Shown one piece after another: positions 12,601 through 22,018 of a stretch of DNA of 64,000 nucleotides (positions are counted from its first letter, which is position 1; each line of letters begins with the position of its first letter). Location of the stretch: assembly GCA_947184155.2 (NCBI GenBank), contig CAMXCT020001465.1, positions 35,715 to 99,714 on the forward strand, given 5' to 3'. Below the pieces are notes generated by a model. That model was not told the DNA's origin, did not search any database, and worked only from the letters and a program-made list of their open reading frames with translations. Source of the stretch: Cladocopium goreaui. Lineage: Eukaryota > Sar > Dinophyceae > Suessiales > Symbiodiniaceae. A program made the position numbers and the translations under genes.

Positions 12601-15600
12601 GTACGGTATACCATGGTATACCTCATTTCTGGACAAAGCCAGGTGAAATCCATGCTGCTCACATACTGTGCTCCTCACTGTGTAGGCTCAGGCTTCTGTG
12701 TGGGCTCCGCTTGCCTCACAGTAGTTACCCTCTCCGAAACAAAATCCACAAACTATATCTACATATATCATCATATATCACATATAATCACATATATATA
12801 AACTCTATATATATATATACAATTATATACAACAAAATCAAGCAATCGTCCCAATCGCCACCGTATTTGATGCCTCTGTTGCAGTTGTTGCTGCAGCATG
12901 TGCTGCCGCTGTCGCAGCAGCAGCATCTGCTGCTGCATTTGCTGCTTCGCGATCAGTGGCAGCGGGCTTTGCATCTGCAACTGGATGGTGGCCACCTTCC
13001 CCGAAGCCGTGGGGGATGGGGGAGACCTCACCAAAACGCTACAATTGTGCTTCTAGGTCCTGCGATTTACATACAGCATGAAACTATACTATACTGTATA
13101 TGTTAAACTATGTTTGGCTTATAATTATAATTCATATTGTTTTTCCTAAATGATCTAAATGGAACATGACAATGAATTTCACAAATTACTTTGTTCCATG
13201 ATATTCCATAATGTTCAATTTGCATCGAACTGCCGTGGGGTCAGTGAGGCACCTGCTGCTGAATGACCTGAATCCTTGGCCCGTGCGTGCCGCTTCCATG
13301 CTACTTACAAGGTCCTTTTTTTGGCAATACCGGTAAAATATGGTAACATATTATAAATAAATGTACAAACTTGTATAAATAAATATAGATATTATATAAA
13401 AAAATGGTCCGTCTGTATTGGGTATGGTCAACCATAGTGAACTACAGAACCAACGTATCGCTCAGATTCCAGCAACATGGGCCATAGAAGAAAGCCCAAC
13501 AACAAACCACAACAAACCCAATCGCATTAAGCCTCAACTGGGAACAGTGAAAAGTTGTGCTTTTTCATTCAATACCACTCAAACTTGGATTCTGAAAGCT
13601 GGGAAACAGTCAAACCGGGGCACTCTTCGGTGGAGGACAATTTGCTCGACCAAGCTTGACCAATCCATTGAAGGACCCACGCGCATAAATAGAGAATAAA
13701 CCAATGTATCACTTTATAAACCCCCAGAGATCAGCCATCCAGCCATCCAACCAAAAAAAATCAACCATCAATCCCCCGCAGCAAGTGCAAGCATCTGCTG
13801 CAGCAGGGGATCATCTGCTCGCCTCATTGATCACAGCATAGCAAGGTCACCAGGAAACTACTGGTTGATTGTAGTTGCTTGATATCTCTTTCGTTTCTGA
13901 TTCTATACTTTTCCGAAAAAGGAGTTAGAAAACAATAATGCCAGTTGTGTGACAATGTTCTTCTTCAACCCAGACCCTCTTGTAGCGTGGACGGAATCAT
14001 TGCATGATGACTCTTACCACTGGTTTGCTGGCTTCTTTGGTTTGCTCTCTCGCTGCTCATACGGTATATGACTGCAAATCAGTATACCCAAAGCACTGCA
14101 GAAATCCTCCAAACGCCAAGTCTTTTGTCAAGCTGCGCAGAGTGTTCAGCTTCCTGCTCTGCTTGCGGCTGTACCTGCGGTACCTGCTGCGGTACCTGCT
14201 GGGGTACCTGGTGCGGTACCTGCTGCGGCGGTACCTGCTGCGGCGGTACCTGCTGCGGCGGTACCTGCTGCGGCGGTACCTGCTGCGGCGGTACCTGCTG
14301 CGGCGGTACCTGCTGCGGTGGTACCTGCTGCGGCGGTACCCGCGGCTGCTTCGGGACCGCTTGTGGCTGTGGCACGGGCTGATCTTCTGGCCCCTGGCAG
14401 CAGGATATGGGAATGGGCCCCTTGTCAAGGAATGAGGAATGAACATTGTTCAAGATGAAGAAAGCGAATCTTGTGTTGAGGTGATGGGTAAGTCGATCGG
14501 ACCATAAAGGACGATCAAGGCTGGTTGCAACTATATAGGCCTATTCAGTGCATGAAGCGCTGTACTCGCAAGACATGAAGTCAAGCGCAAGTGTTTTGGA
14601 CCAAAGTTTCAAAGCCTTTTCCTTAGAACAACATAGAACAACAAGCTTCTGTGGGCGGCCTCTGCGTGCTAGAATTTTGGGCCCCACAAAACACTTTGCA
14701 AGTCAACAGCCCACTGCTCCCAAACCTGACGCTCAAAATCTACCAAGAACAAATTGGATAAGCACATACGAAACAATACAAAACATGCCAGAAATTGAGG
14801 TCTCAAAAGCATGTCCGTTCTGTCCGATCACCCTGATCAGCTAACCTTCGGCGGCTCCTCATTCTCAAGCTGCTCCATCTCTTGTTGCAGCTGTCGCTGC
14901 TGATGCTGCAGCAGGTTGTGCTGGTTCTGGATCTGCGACCACGGCGAAAGCTGTCATGTTTTTTCGTGCCAAGCTCGGCGACATCAATCCATTTTGCGAA
15001 AGCTTGAAGTCCTTCTTGCTATGTCCAAATATACAACATGTTGTAACATGTTGTACTTGCTGCAGCTCATTAATGCGTTCCAATCGAAGTGGATGCAATT
15101 CACAACAGCAACAGGATGACATGTTGATGCGATTGCCATCACGCCATCCAACCTGTTGCTTTTGGACAGGTGATTGGACCTTGAGACAATCTGATTCAAG
15201 CTGATAGCATGTGCTATCACCAATATACATCTATCATCTGACTTTAGCTGAGCTTCCCTCATCACACAACAACATGACTGCAATGATGTATATATATATA
15301 TATACGTATATATACTATATTATTAACATTAATCACGAATTATTATTATTACTAATATATATTAATATTATATACACATTTATAGCCTCTGGTAGGAGTG
15401 CAAGAATGTGTATCTGAGAATGGCTGCTACGGTGCGCTTCACGGCTGAAATCGGGATCCCAGGCTGAGTTCCAATGTCGAACCTGCGATCATCCAGTTCT
15501 GCATGGAGAGTGCTAAACGGATCAAACGTGCAAAACATGTGCAAACGCTCAAGAGCATGTATCATCATGCATCAACTTGCGACACATTTTTCAACAGACC

Positions 15601-18600
15601 TTGTAACAATCATGAATCATGCAACAAACAGTCTGCCTTTACAATCACTAAAAAGGACATTACCAAAATCTGGGGTTCCTTCGGCAGCTCATCCATCCTA
15701 TGCTTTTGTCTGAAAATAGAGTACTCCATTCCATCCTCTGCCCAAATGTTTGGTTGAATGTTCCTCAAGAATTGAAGGCCAATGATTCCATTGAGCCGAT
15801 ATCCAATGGTTTAACGCCAGATATTTCGCATCAAATTTGTTACATGTCATGAGCATCTTTTGCCATATCCATCTGTGTACGGCTCAAAATTGGGGTCCCT
15901 GGGTCCAAAATCTTCGGCCAAACCCGTCTGAACAGCGGTTGCTTCATAGAGATTCCCAGCTCATTGAACATGTTCATCCCCAATAAATTAAATTGTATAA
16001 CCGTATAACCGACTCATCATCAACCACCCATCCTTTTCCAAACTATAGTCAATTATATCCAATTTTTTGAGGATTAAAACAGGATTAAAACAGGTTTTTT
16101 TACCCCAAACGATGGGGGTCAAATCTCCACTGGTCAGGGCTCCCGGCAAGTTGCTCCTGTTGCTGCTGCAATCTCTCCAACTTCTGTTGCAGCTCCTGTC
16201 GTTTCGCGACGCCAGGGCCGTCATCGCCATTGACGCGCGGGGTTGCCTGGGCGCTGCCGATGTGTTCGTGGCAGCTTGGGGTATCCCAGCGCCGATGAAC
16301 CCATCATGTTTGGATTATTTATAGATTCTTGGTGCTTTTCCATTGTCATGTTAGATTGTCAAATCTCACACCCGTCACATCATTTCATCAACTGTATATG
16401 TAAACTGTAATATAGTACTATAGTGTTTAATGTATATAAATTAACAATAATTAGCATACAATTTAATGTATATATGTATATATACAATATACACATGACG
16501 GACATGCAATCGAGTAAGACATGAACTTGTTCCACAACCTGTATACCCACAACGTGTTGCCTCAAACAGGACTTCCTGCAACTGCTGTCCCGCTTGAAAG
16601 AAATGGCACTACTTCAAATTCTTCAGACCAGACAACACGTCGGCGCTGGGTATCCTGCTTCAGTTGACCTCGGGAACGGCGAGAAAGATGATTCACGGGG
16701 TGATCATGAAAACCATGCGATTGACAATCACTTCGTCCTTTCATGTCCTTTCTCTCTGAAAAGGAACGCTACAGTAGGCAGTATGGTAGTAACAGTGATT
16801 GTCCTACTTCCTTACCAGCCTAATGAATTTTGTCAACATCTGCATATTTTATGCCTCCAAAGGACCCCAAAGAGCTCCAATTTTTTTTGACATCTGCCAT
16901 GCACCGAGTTCGGTCCACGTCTGCCAGGGTGCGAGAGTTGCTTTTCCTGCTCTTGCTCCAACTCTTGCTGTATCCTTGGGCGCATCTCGGGCATTGGGAG
17001 AAGACCATGAAATTTTTAAACGCTGATGAATTTGCTCTTCCAGTAACGCATATAACAATCCAAGGAACGTAATATGACGTTTCTTCCCATAGGAAATGTA
17101 CACAAGATCGAATCCTGTCGGATAAACACGGCTATATCACTCATGTTATATATCACCAAATCCCACGGCCCAGATTCACGTTTCCCAATATGTTTCCCAA
17201 TACTGTATTCTCACATTTCCCGATATATTTCTCAATGTTTCCATGTTTCCGATTGTTTTTAACGAATATACTAATATACTATATAATATAATATATATAT
17301 ATAAATGGCTTTGTCTGACAATTTGTGTATACTTCGCAATGGTTCTTTTAATGGATCATTTTTACAAACCATCAAAGTTCGGGGTACCCTGTCGAAACAC
17401 TTTCCGTTGGGAACCCAGCTGTTGTCGTCGCTGTTGAACCTGCTGCTGCAGCAGTGCATGCTGTTGACTTAGCTGCTGCATCCTCAGCGTTTTTCGTGTG
17501 GCGTCCGCTAGCCATGGACAATTCCTCCCGGCAACCCTGAAAAAAATCAAAAAGTGAAAACCTCGTATAATATTTACAATTATGATACATGACTTTTCCA
17601 GACTTTTTAGGGATTATTATTACTAAATATATCCATTTAGAGATGGGTTTTCCCGTGAGAAATGTGGGTTTCCCACTGCTACAAGATCTCCCAAAATCCG
17701 GGGAATCGGGCTGCGCTTGTATCTGTGGCAACATTGCCGGAGGAACCAGCGACCTTGGTATCCACAGCTCCGAAAAAAAATCCAGCCCTTGGTCAACTGT
17801 GAGACAAACCAATATTATATGTAATTATATGATATTATATGTACATCTATGCCTCTAGGATAGGCTTGCATTTGATGTCCAATTCTGCTGGTGCCTTTGT
17901 GATTTTCGCCAAAAAGGCTAATGCCATGGCTGCTAAGTGATATTTGATGCTGAATTCCATCACATGTCGGATTCTGCTGACTGTCCATGTACTCAATCGC
18001 CCACTTACATCCACTTACCACTGTCACCAGCTCACAGTTCGTCTTCTATCACGTTCTGCTTGACGATCGACAGAAGCTTCCTTTGCTCAACTTAGTAAAT
18101 CTCTGCATCATAGAATTGGATTATGGGAAAATTTACAGGAAAGCCCTATATTTGATGGTAAAAACCATGGTTTCCTGTAAATTTTCCCTTAAACCAATCC
18201 AGTGACTGCACTAAGGCTCAAACTGCTGCACCTGCTGCTGCAAGTGCTGCATCTGTTCCACCAACCGTGCCTTTGGCAGGACTTTGTGGTACTTTCAAAC
18301 ACTGAAAGCGATAGATATGTCGGTATTAATAATGTCAATGTATATAATATGTATAATAAATATGATTAAATCTGAACTACTATTATTATCATAAGTATTC
18401 TGTTACATGTTAATACATGTTATAGATGTATTCATCATGAGAGAATGATGTTGCCCAGTTCTCACCCCCAAATCCCTGACCTCTGCTTGGGTTTGAAGCA
18501 AATGTTGGCCACGGGGATTGCCCGTCTAGAAGCTAAGCGCGATGCCATCTGCTCCTCAGCTCGCTTCTCCAAGTCTTGCTGCTCTTGTAGTAGCTGACGC

Positions 18601-21142
18601 CTCAACAAAGTGTACTGCTTGGAGAAAAACATAGAAAAACCATTGATGTCAATGCAGAGTATAGTGTAGCTGTAGACAGCCATGAAACAATGTTCGAAAC
18701 CCTCTGTCATTCCAATATACTGGTTGGTCATTAGGGATTCCCATCATGATGATCCCCAAATTCCAGTGATGATCCCCAAATTCTATCAAATTATTGGATA
18801 TTCTAACCCCTTACAGCATCCACTTTTTTGATGGTCCTCAGTGCCCAACTCCCTTGGTGCTGGGGCTGCTTTGGCCGGCCTCAGCTGCATCAAAAATCAC
18901 GGCTGTTCTGGTAAAAAAAAAACACGGAAATATATGGCTAACATTGGCTAACCATATGGAAATATATGGAAATGATGGAAATTTAATGAAATTTAAAACC
19001 TCCGGAGATCTAGATGATTTTCCCAATTCCAATGCTCATTTATAGGGGAATTCACATTGCAATGTTTGAGTACCGACACTCAAATCCAAAGGGCCCTTGC
19101 TGCCCTTGCTTTTGGCAAGGTTGAACCATGCTGAACCAGTGGAACACACAGTGAAGCCGGTTCCAGTGGAACACAACTGAGACTCAGACGGCACAACACG
19201 CGGTGGCACCTGGATCTGGAAACATCCACGGGGATACCATCTCCAGCAACCCTTCCTTTAGGCGACGGCAAAAACATTCCGAAGTGATGGGACATTCATC
19301 AAACGCTAATGATCAGATGCTACTGTAATTTGTCACACTTGTGATAGCCAGAGCTTGTACCTCGACATGTTGAAGAGTCCATGAAATTTGGCGACATGTG
19401 CCACACATAGACCAACAAATCATGGTATATATTGGTATTGGTATATCATGAACCACCGTTGCCATCCACTCTAGGTGTCCCTGCCACTTGGGCGGCCTTT
19501 GGCACCTGGGGCGCTCCCAAGTCTTCAAAGGATATTAGATGGACGCTTCGTGTTCGCATTGAAGATGAACAGATTTGTAGGCGTATTCACCCAGTTTGAG
19601 TTTGAGACTATGCCGAATTTAATCTATTGGTTATAAGTTATAGATTTTCCCATGATCAATCATTTATGTTTGTCAATTCCCCTAGTTTGAGAGCCAAATG
19701 ACTCCACGCCTGGCCACTCCTTTGCGGCGCCAGCGGCGCCAGCGGCGCCGCCTGCGGCGCCGGCGCCTGGACACCAGAGCAAGCGCCTGCAAGGCAGGGA
19801 TCGTGCAGATCTTACAGCATCCTAATAGTCATACTACTGATAATACAAATCTAAATATTAAATAGTATCTTAAATAGCGGCTCATGTCACAATTCACCGG
19901 TCTGTCAAAACTGCCGATGAGTTCAGCCCTACCAGGCCTTGATCTCCCGGCCCTTCTTCCCAGGATCGCTTTGGCCTGAGGGCTTTGCAGTGACAGGATG
20001 CTCCTTTCGTCTTTGTTACCTTTGTATGTATTGAAAACTACAGCTAAAGCACTTTACCTTATTCAATTTCTAATGTGGAATAGGTTGTTATGTTGTTTCT
20101 ATGGCACGCGGCTGTTTCAACCTCACAAGCATTACCAAAGACCCAAGAAAATAATCCTTGTTCTTCTTCAGCTGACATCCCTCGCAAATCATTGAAAGCA
20201 AGCGACATCCGCAACGCTGATTGGTGGATAAACTAGTGACGTAGCTGGCGGCCATCCCACCCTTCTCCAAACGATCTAGGGCAACGACACAGCTGGAAAG
20301 GCCCCCTGACAACGCCAAGCCATGTGGGACTCTCTCATTCTGATACGCAACGCGATTTAGAGATCATTGACCTTGTGCCATGAGAAAAATAGAAACATAT
20401 AGAAACATTCCCTGCATTGCTCACTGGTTTTCCTTCAATTTTCCCATTTCGGATTAACAAAGCTAGTGATGGCAAAGCGCCAAAGTAAGGCATGGCAGAG
20501 CCGCCATTTTGGATCCGACCCTGGAAGTGGATGTCGTGTCAAAATTGTGGTGCACTTTTTGGGACCCCCAATTTGGGGTGTTTGTAGATATAGTAAATCC
20601 ATGTAAATCCTACGGTATTGAACTTGGGAATTTGGAATGATAGAACAAACTAGAACAATCGAACAACCTTATATTGTGGGAGATAAACAAAATATAACAA
20701 AATACAATCCCCATCTCCCTGCACTGTGGATCACTGTGGATCTGCAGCAAACCACCGAGGCCCTTGCCGGTGCAGAACCAGGAGGTGGTGTACCTCGTCA
20801 CAGCTGGGCAATGCCGGCAGTGCAACTAGTGGGTGAACTTCGTAACCAACCAGCAACCAAAGGGGATTTACCGGCAGAAAAATGATAAATCTATATAATA
20901 TGTGTACGTATATATTATACATGTAATACCAAGGGTAAATAGGGACCTAAGTGTCCAACAACTGTGAAGATTGACACACATGAAATTAGTATGATAGACC
21001 ATACCAACACGTTATCAAACATCGGTGGTGTAGTCTTCACCATCAAATCCATTGGTCAAACGATCCCTGCCTATGGATTTCGGTGCAGCTGCAGCTTGTG
21101 CTTCGGCTGCTCTCTTGCGAGCCTGAGACTGAGATACAACGA
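6569..21142 (-). CDS. Gene A: unidentified Gln/Pro/Ala-rich coiled-coil protein, multi-exon span
   Basis: A run of about 22 short minus-strand open segments (31 to about 300 bp), most bounded by an AG acceptor and a GT or GC donor. They share a composition quite unlike the AT-rich sequence between them: Gln- and Glu-rich helices (LQQQQEQ, EQEQEK, QQMQQQ), Pro/Ala/Glu linkers and one (VPPQQ)n repeat. This suggests a long scaffold-like or nuclear/RNA-associated protein, but no catalytic domain is recognised and no function is assigned. Whether all exons belong to one gene, and where it starts and ends, cannot be seen. The first exon may lie above 21.1 kb and the last below 6.6 kb. Weak further exons may exist near 11,852-11,898, 12,679-12,714, 13,786-13,835 and 19,185-19,260. 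Introns are AT-rich with (TA)n runs and small foldbacks. Confidence 0.6.
6826..6890 (-). CDS. Gene A exon (LRQVPGALTPVAIAQAQQ)
   Basis: 65 nt, acceptor TGGGTAG, donor AAAG/GTGATC. It reads LRQVPGALTPVAIAQAQQ and continues with AGQ. The composition matches the other gene A exons. Confidence 0.65.
7757..7787 (-). CDS. Possible gene A micro-exon (EQEAPCAAHR)
   Basis: Ten codons between acceptor ATCCATGACAG and donor GTGGTA. Very short, so support is limited to the splice signals. Confidence 0.4.
8538..8640 (-). CDS. Gene A exon (Pro/Glu/Ala linker)
   Basis: 103 nt, acceptor GTCATCCTAG, donor CAG/GTCGGA. It reads LAKALPGGASEAPEAPEAP and then PPEPVVPDPEPPAQ, a disordered acidic proline linker. 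Confidence 0.7.
9743..9820 (-). CDS. Gene A exon (PPQPAPPQPEAPREEV)
   Basis: Acceptor CTCTCCTTAG; the open frame reads PPQPAPPQPEAPREEVRAQ. The donor is uncertain: GTGGTT at 9,742 or an earlier GTCCGG near 9,774. Confidence 0.6.
10319..10410 (-). CDS. Gene A exon (coiled coil LQQKLMKLQQKQLQEQQ)
   Basis: 92 nt after a good acceptor (GATCTTCTTAG). It reads LQQKLMKLQQKQLQEQQ with leucines at heptad-like spacing, then QPQAQGSPESQ. The best donor is GC (CAG/GCTCAG). Confidence 0.75.
10932..11015 (-). CDS. Gene A exon (LLAAQAERNQLMQEMQSQ)
   Basis: 28 codons in phase 0, acceptor ATCTTTCAG, donor CAT/GTGATA. It reads LLAAQAERNQLMQEMQSQ and then MQSSQNLKLH, a helical Gln/Met-rich segment. Confidence 0.75.
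12264..12291. repeat. Perfect 10-bp stem foldback
   Basis: AAGCCACTTC and GAAGTGGCTT are exact reverse complements around an 8-nt loop (CCCGAAGC). It lies in an apparent intron of gene A. Confidence 0.7.
12605..12622. repeat. 18-bp perfect palindrome GGTATACCATGGTATACC
   Basis: Self-complementary over all 18 bases, in apparent intron sequence. Confidence 0.8.
12862..13026 (-). CDS. Gene A exon (polyglutamine-like helix)
   Basis: 165 nt, acceptor TTTTGGTGAG, donor ACG/GTGGCG. It reads GKVATIQLQMQSPLPLIAK, then QQMQQQMLLLRQRQHMLQ and QQLQQRHQI. Strong Gln/Leu periodicity predicts a coiled coil. Confidence 0.75.
13253..13300 (-). CDS. Gene A exon (HGSGTHGPRIQVIQQQ)
   Basis: Sixteen codons, phase 0, acceptor TTGTAAGTAG, donor CAG/GTGCCT. 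Confidence 0.6.
14115..14420 (-). CDS. Gene A exon with (VPPQQ)n repeat
   Basis: Acceptor CCTTGACAAG, then GPIPISCCQGPEDQPVPQP followed by about eight VPPQQ repeats encoded by a 15-bp unit (GGTACCTGCTGCGGC on the plus strand) and a tail QVQPQAEQEAEHSAQL. The donor near 14,114 (GTTTGG) is a guess. The 15-bp period keeps the frame. This is a proline-glutamine tract, likely disordered. On the plus strand the same DNA would read as Cys/Gly/Thr repeats, which I reject. Confidence 0.7.
14846..14950 (-). CDS. Gene A exon (SPWSQIQNQHNLLQHQQR)
   Basis: A clean exon: acceptor ACATGACAG, exactly 35 codons in phase 0, donor AAG/GTTAGC. It reads LSPWSQIQNQHNLLQHQQRQ and then LQQEMEQLENEEPPK. Confidence 0.85.
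15057..15158 (-). CDS. Gene A exon (HPLRLERINELQQ)
   Basis: 34 codons in phase 0 between acceptor CTGTCCAAAAG and donor CAA/GTACAA. It starts QQVGWRDGNRINM, includes four consecutive cysteines, and ends ELHPLRLERINELQQ. Confidence 0.7.
16131..16274 (-). CDS. Gene A exon (KRQELQQKLERLQQQQEQ)
   Basis: 144 nt, acceptor TACCCCAAG, donor CCA/GTGGAG. The frame gives ATPRVNGDDGPGVA followed by KRQELQQKLERLQQQQEQ, a strong heptad coiled coil. An alternative frame is open over part of the exon but has biased composition. Confidence 0.7.
16905..16985 (-). CDS. Gene A exon (RIQQELEQEQEKQLSHPG)
   Basis: 27 codons in phase 0, acceptor AATGCCCGAG, donor TCG/GTGCAT. A charged Gln/Glu helix, then HPGRRGPNS. 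Confidence 0.7.
17388..17536 (-). CDS. Gene A exon (QQLSQQHALLQQQVQQRR)
   Basis: Good acceptor TTTTTTTCAG and donor AGG/GTACCC. The favoured frame reads LADATRKTLRMQQLSQQ, then HALLQQQVQQRRQQLGSQ. A second frame is also open (GCREELSMASGRHTK...), so the frame rests on similarity to the other exons. Confidence 0.65.
17683..17767 (-). CDS. Gene A exon (LWIPRSLVPPAMLPQIQA)
   Basis: 85 nt, acceptor TTTTTTCGGAG, donor CTT/GTAGCA. It reads LWIPRSLVPPAMLPQIQA and then QPDSPDFGRS. Confidence 0.65.
18125..18188. repeat. Foldback element, 18-bp perfect stem
   Basis: GGGAAAATTTACAGGAAA (18,125-18,142) and its exact reverse complement (18,171-18,188) enclose 28 nt containing CCATGG. It sits about 45 bp into the intron following the exon at 18,232-18,281 and could be a miniature inverted-repeat or introner-like element. 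Confidence 0.75.
18232..18281 (-). CDS. Gene A exon (LPKARLVEQMQHLQQQ)
   Basis: 50 nt, acceptor CCACAAAG, donor CAG/GTGCAG. Without splicing the frame hits a stop a few codons later (QQFEP-stop), so the donor matters. Confidence 0.65.
18481..18614 (-). CDS. Gene A exon (LLRRQLLQEQQDLEKRAE)
   Basis: 134 nt, acceptor CTCCAAGCAG, donor GAG/GTCAGG. It reads YTLLRRQLLQEQQDLEKR, then AEEQMASRLASRR and AIPVANICFKPKQR: a charged coiled coil followed by a basic segment. Confidence 0.82.
18824..18884 (-). CDS. Gene A exon (LRPAKAAPAPRELGTEDH)
   Basis: 61 nt, acceptor TTTGATGCAG, donor AAA/GTGGAT. An Ala/Pro linker; other frames stop or are less plausible. Confidence 0.55.
19457..19522 (-). CDS. Possible gene A exon (LGAPQVPKAAQVAGTPRV)
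   Basis: Acceptor CCTTTGAAG, possible donor ACG/GTGGTT. The peptide resembles the Ala/Pro linker at 18.85 kb. Confidence 0.5.
20177..20339 (-). CDS. Gene A exon (GGLSSCVVALDRLEKGGM)
   Basis: 163 nt, acceptor TGCGTATCAG, donor GAT/GTCAGC. It reads NERVPHGLALSGGLSSCV, then VALDRLEKGGMAASYVTS and a Cys-containing end (CGCRLLSMICEG). This is the least Gln-rich exon of the set and might belong to a different gene. Confidence 0.65.
21071..21142 (-). CDS. Gene A exon (VSQSQARKRAAEAQAAAA)
   Basis: 72 nt, acceptor ATACCAGAAAG, GC donor (TAG/GCAGGG). A basic-Ala helix; this is the most upstream exon I can assign to gene A. Confidence 0.6.
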   Translation of the reverse strand, partial: SLYLSLRLAREQPKHKLQLHRNP

Positions 21143-21309
21143 CTTTCTGGTATCCAAAAGAGGTCCTTGAAAAGGAGGCTGGTTTAGGTCATATTGGATC
21201 CATATGGAGCACTTTAGCCCTCTGTGCCCAGTGTGTTTTCACCTTAATGTTGGACGCTGATTAGTGGCCAGGTTCGATTGTGGCAATTTTTCCCAAATTA
21301 TTCTGAACC

Positions 21310-22018
21310 CATATATTGTTTTCAGGGTTTCACTATTGTGGCAAGAAAGTTTGGGAGACCATTTTTTTTGACCAAAAAACGGCCTCTAATTGCTGAGAGG
21401 CAAACTTTTTTCCAAAAGCATTTGCCAAATTCAAATGCCAAGCATTTCCCAAGGAGCCGATCCCTTATTAAACCCTTATTAAAGAACAGCTTTCCACAAT
21501 TTTCCAAGGCCCTGGACCAGGAGAGGCTCCATTTCACTTTAGCAGGTTTGTTCGCTGGGTTCACTATTGTAGCAAGCTTTGCCAGAGCAAAATTCAAACT
21601 CCAAGCCTTTCCCAAAGGAGCCAATCCCTTATTAAACCCTTATTAAAGGACACCTTTTCCACAATTTTCCAAGGCCCTGGACCAGGAGGGGCTCCATTTC
21701 ACTTTAGTAGGTTTGTTGCTGGGTTCACTATTGCAGCAAGCTGTGCCAGAGCAGCTCCTGGAAGCCCAGAAGAGAAGCAAGCCTTTTCCAAAAGCAATTG
21801 CCAAATTCAAACTCCAAGCCTTTCCCAAAGGAGCCAATCCCTTAATAAACCCTTATTAAAGAACAGCTTTTCCACAATTTTCCAAGGCCCTGGACCAGGA
21901 GGGGCTCCATTTCACTTTAATAGGTTTGTTGCTGGGTTCACTATTGCAGCAAGCTGTTGCCAGAGCAGCTCCTGGAAGCCCAGAAGAGAAGCACGCCTTT
22001 TCCAAATTCAAACTCCAA
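21310..22018. repeat. ~160-210-bp tandem repeat, four copies
   Basis: Units share CCAAGGCCCTGGACCAGGAG (about 21,507, 21,671, 21,881), GGGTTCACTATTG and TTATTAAACCCTTATTAAAG. The last copy breaks at CTCCAAGCCTTT, exactly where the 9-bp array begins. Confidence 0.85.

Noticed and set aside
14068..14435. Plus-strand Cys/Gly/Thr and Tyr/Leu/Arg repeat frames
   Set aside because: Opposite-strand readings of the VPPQQ exon.
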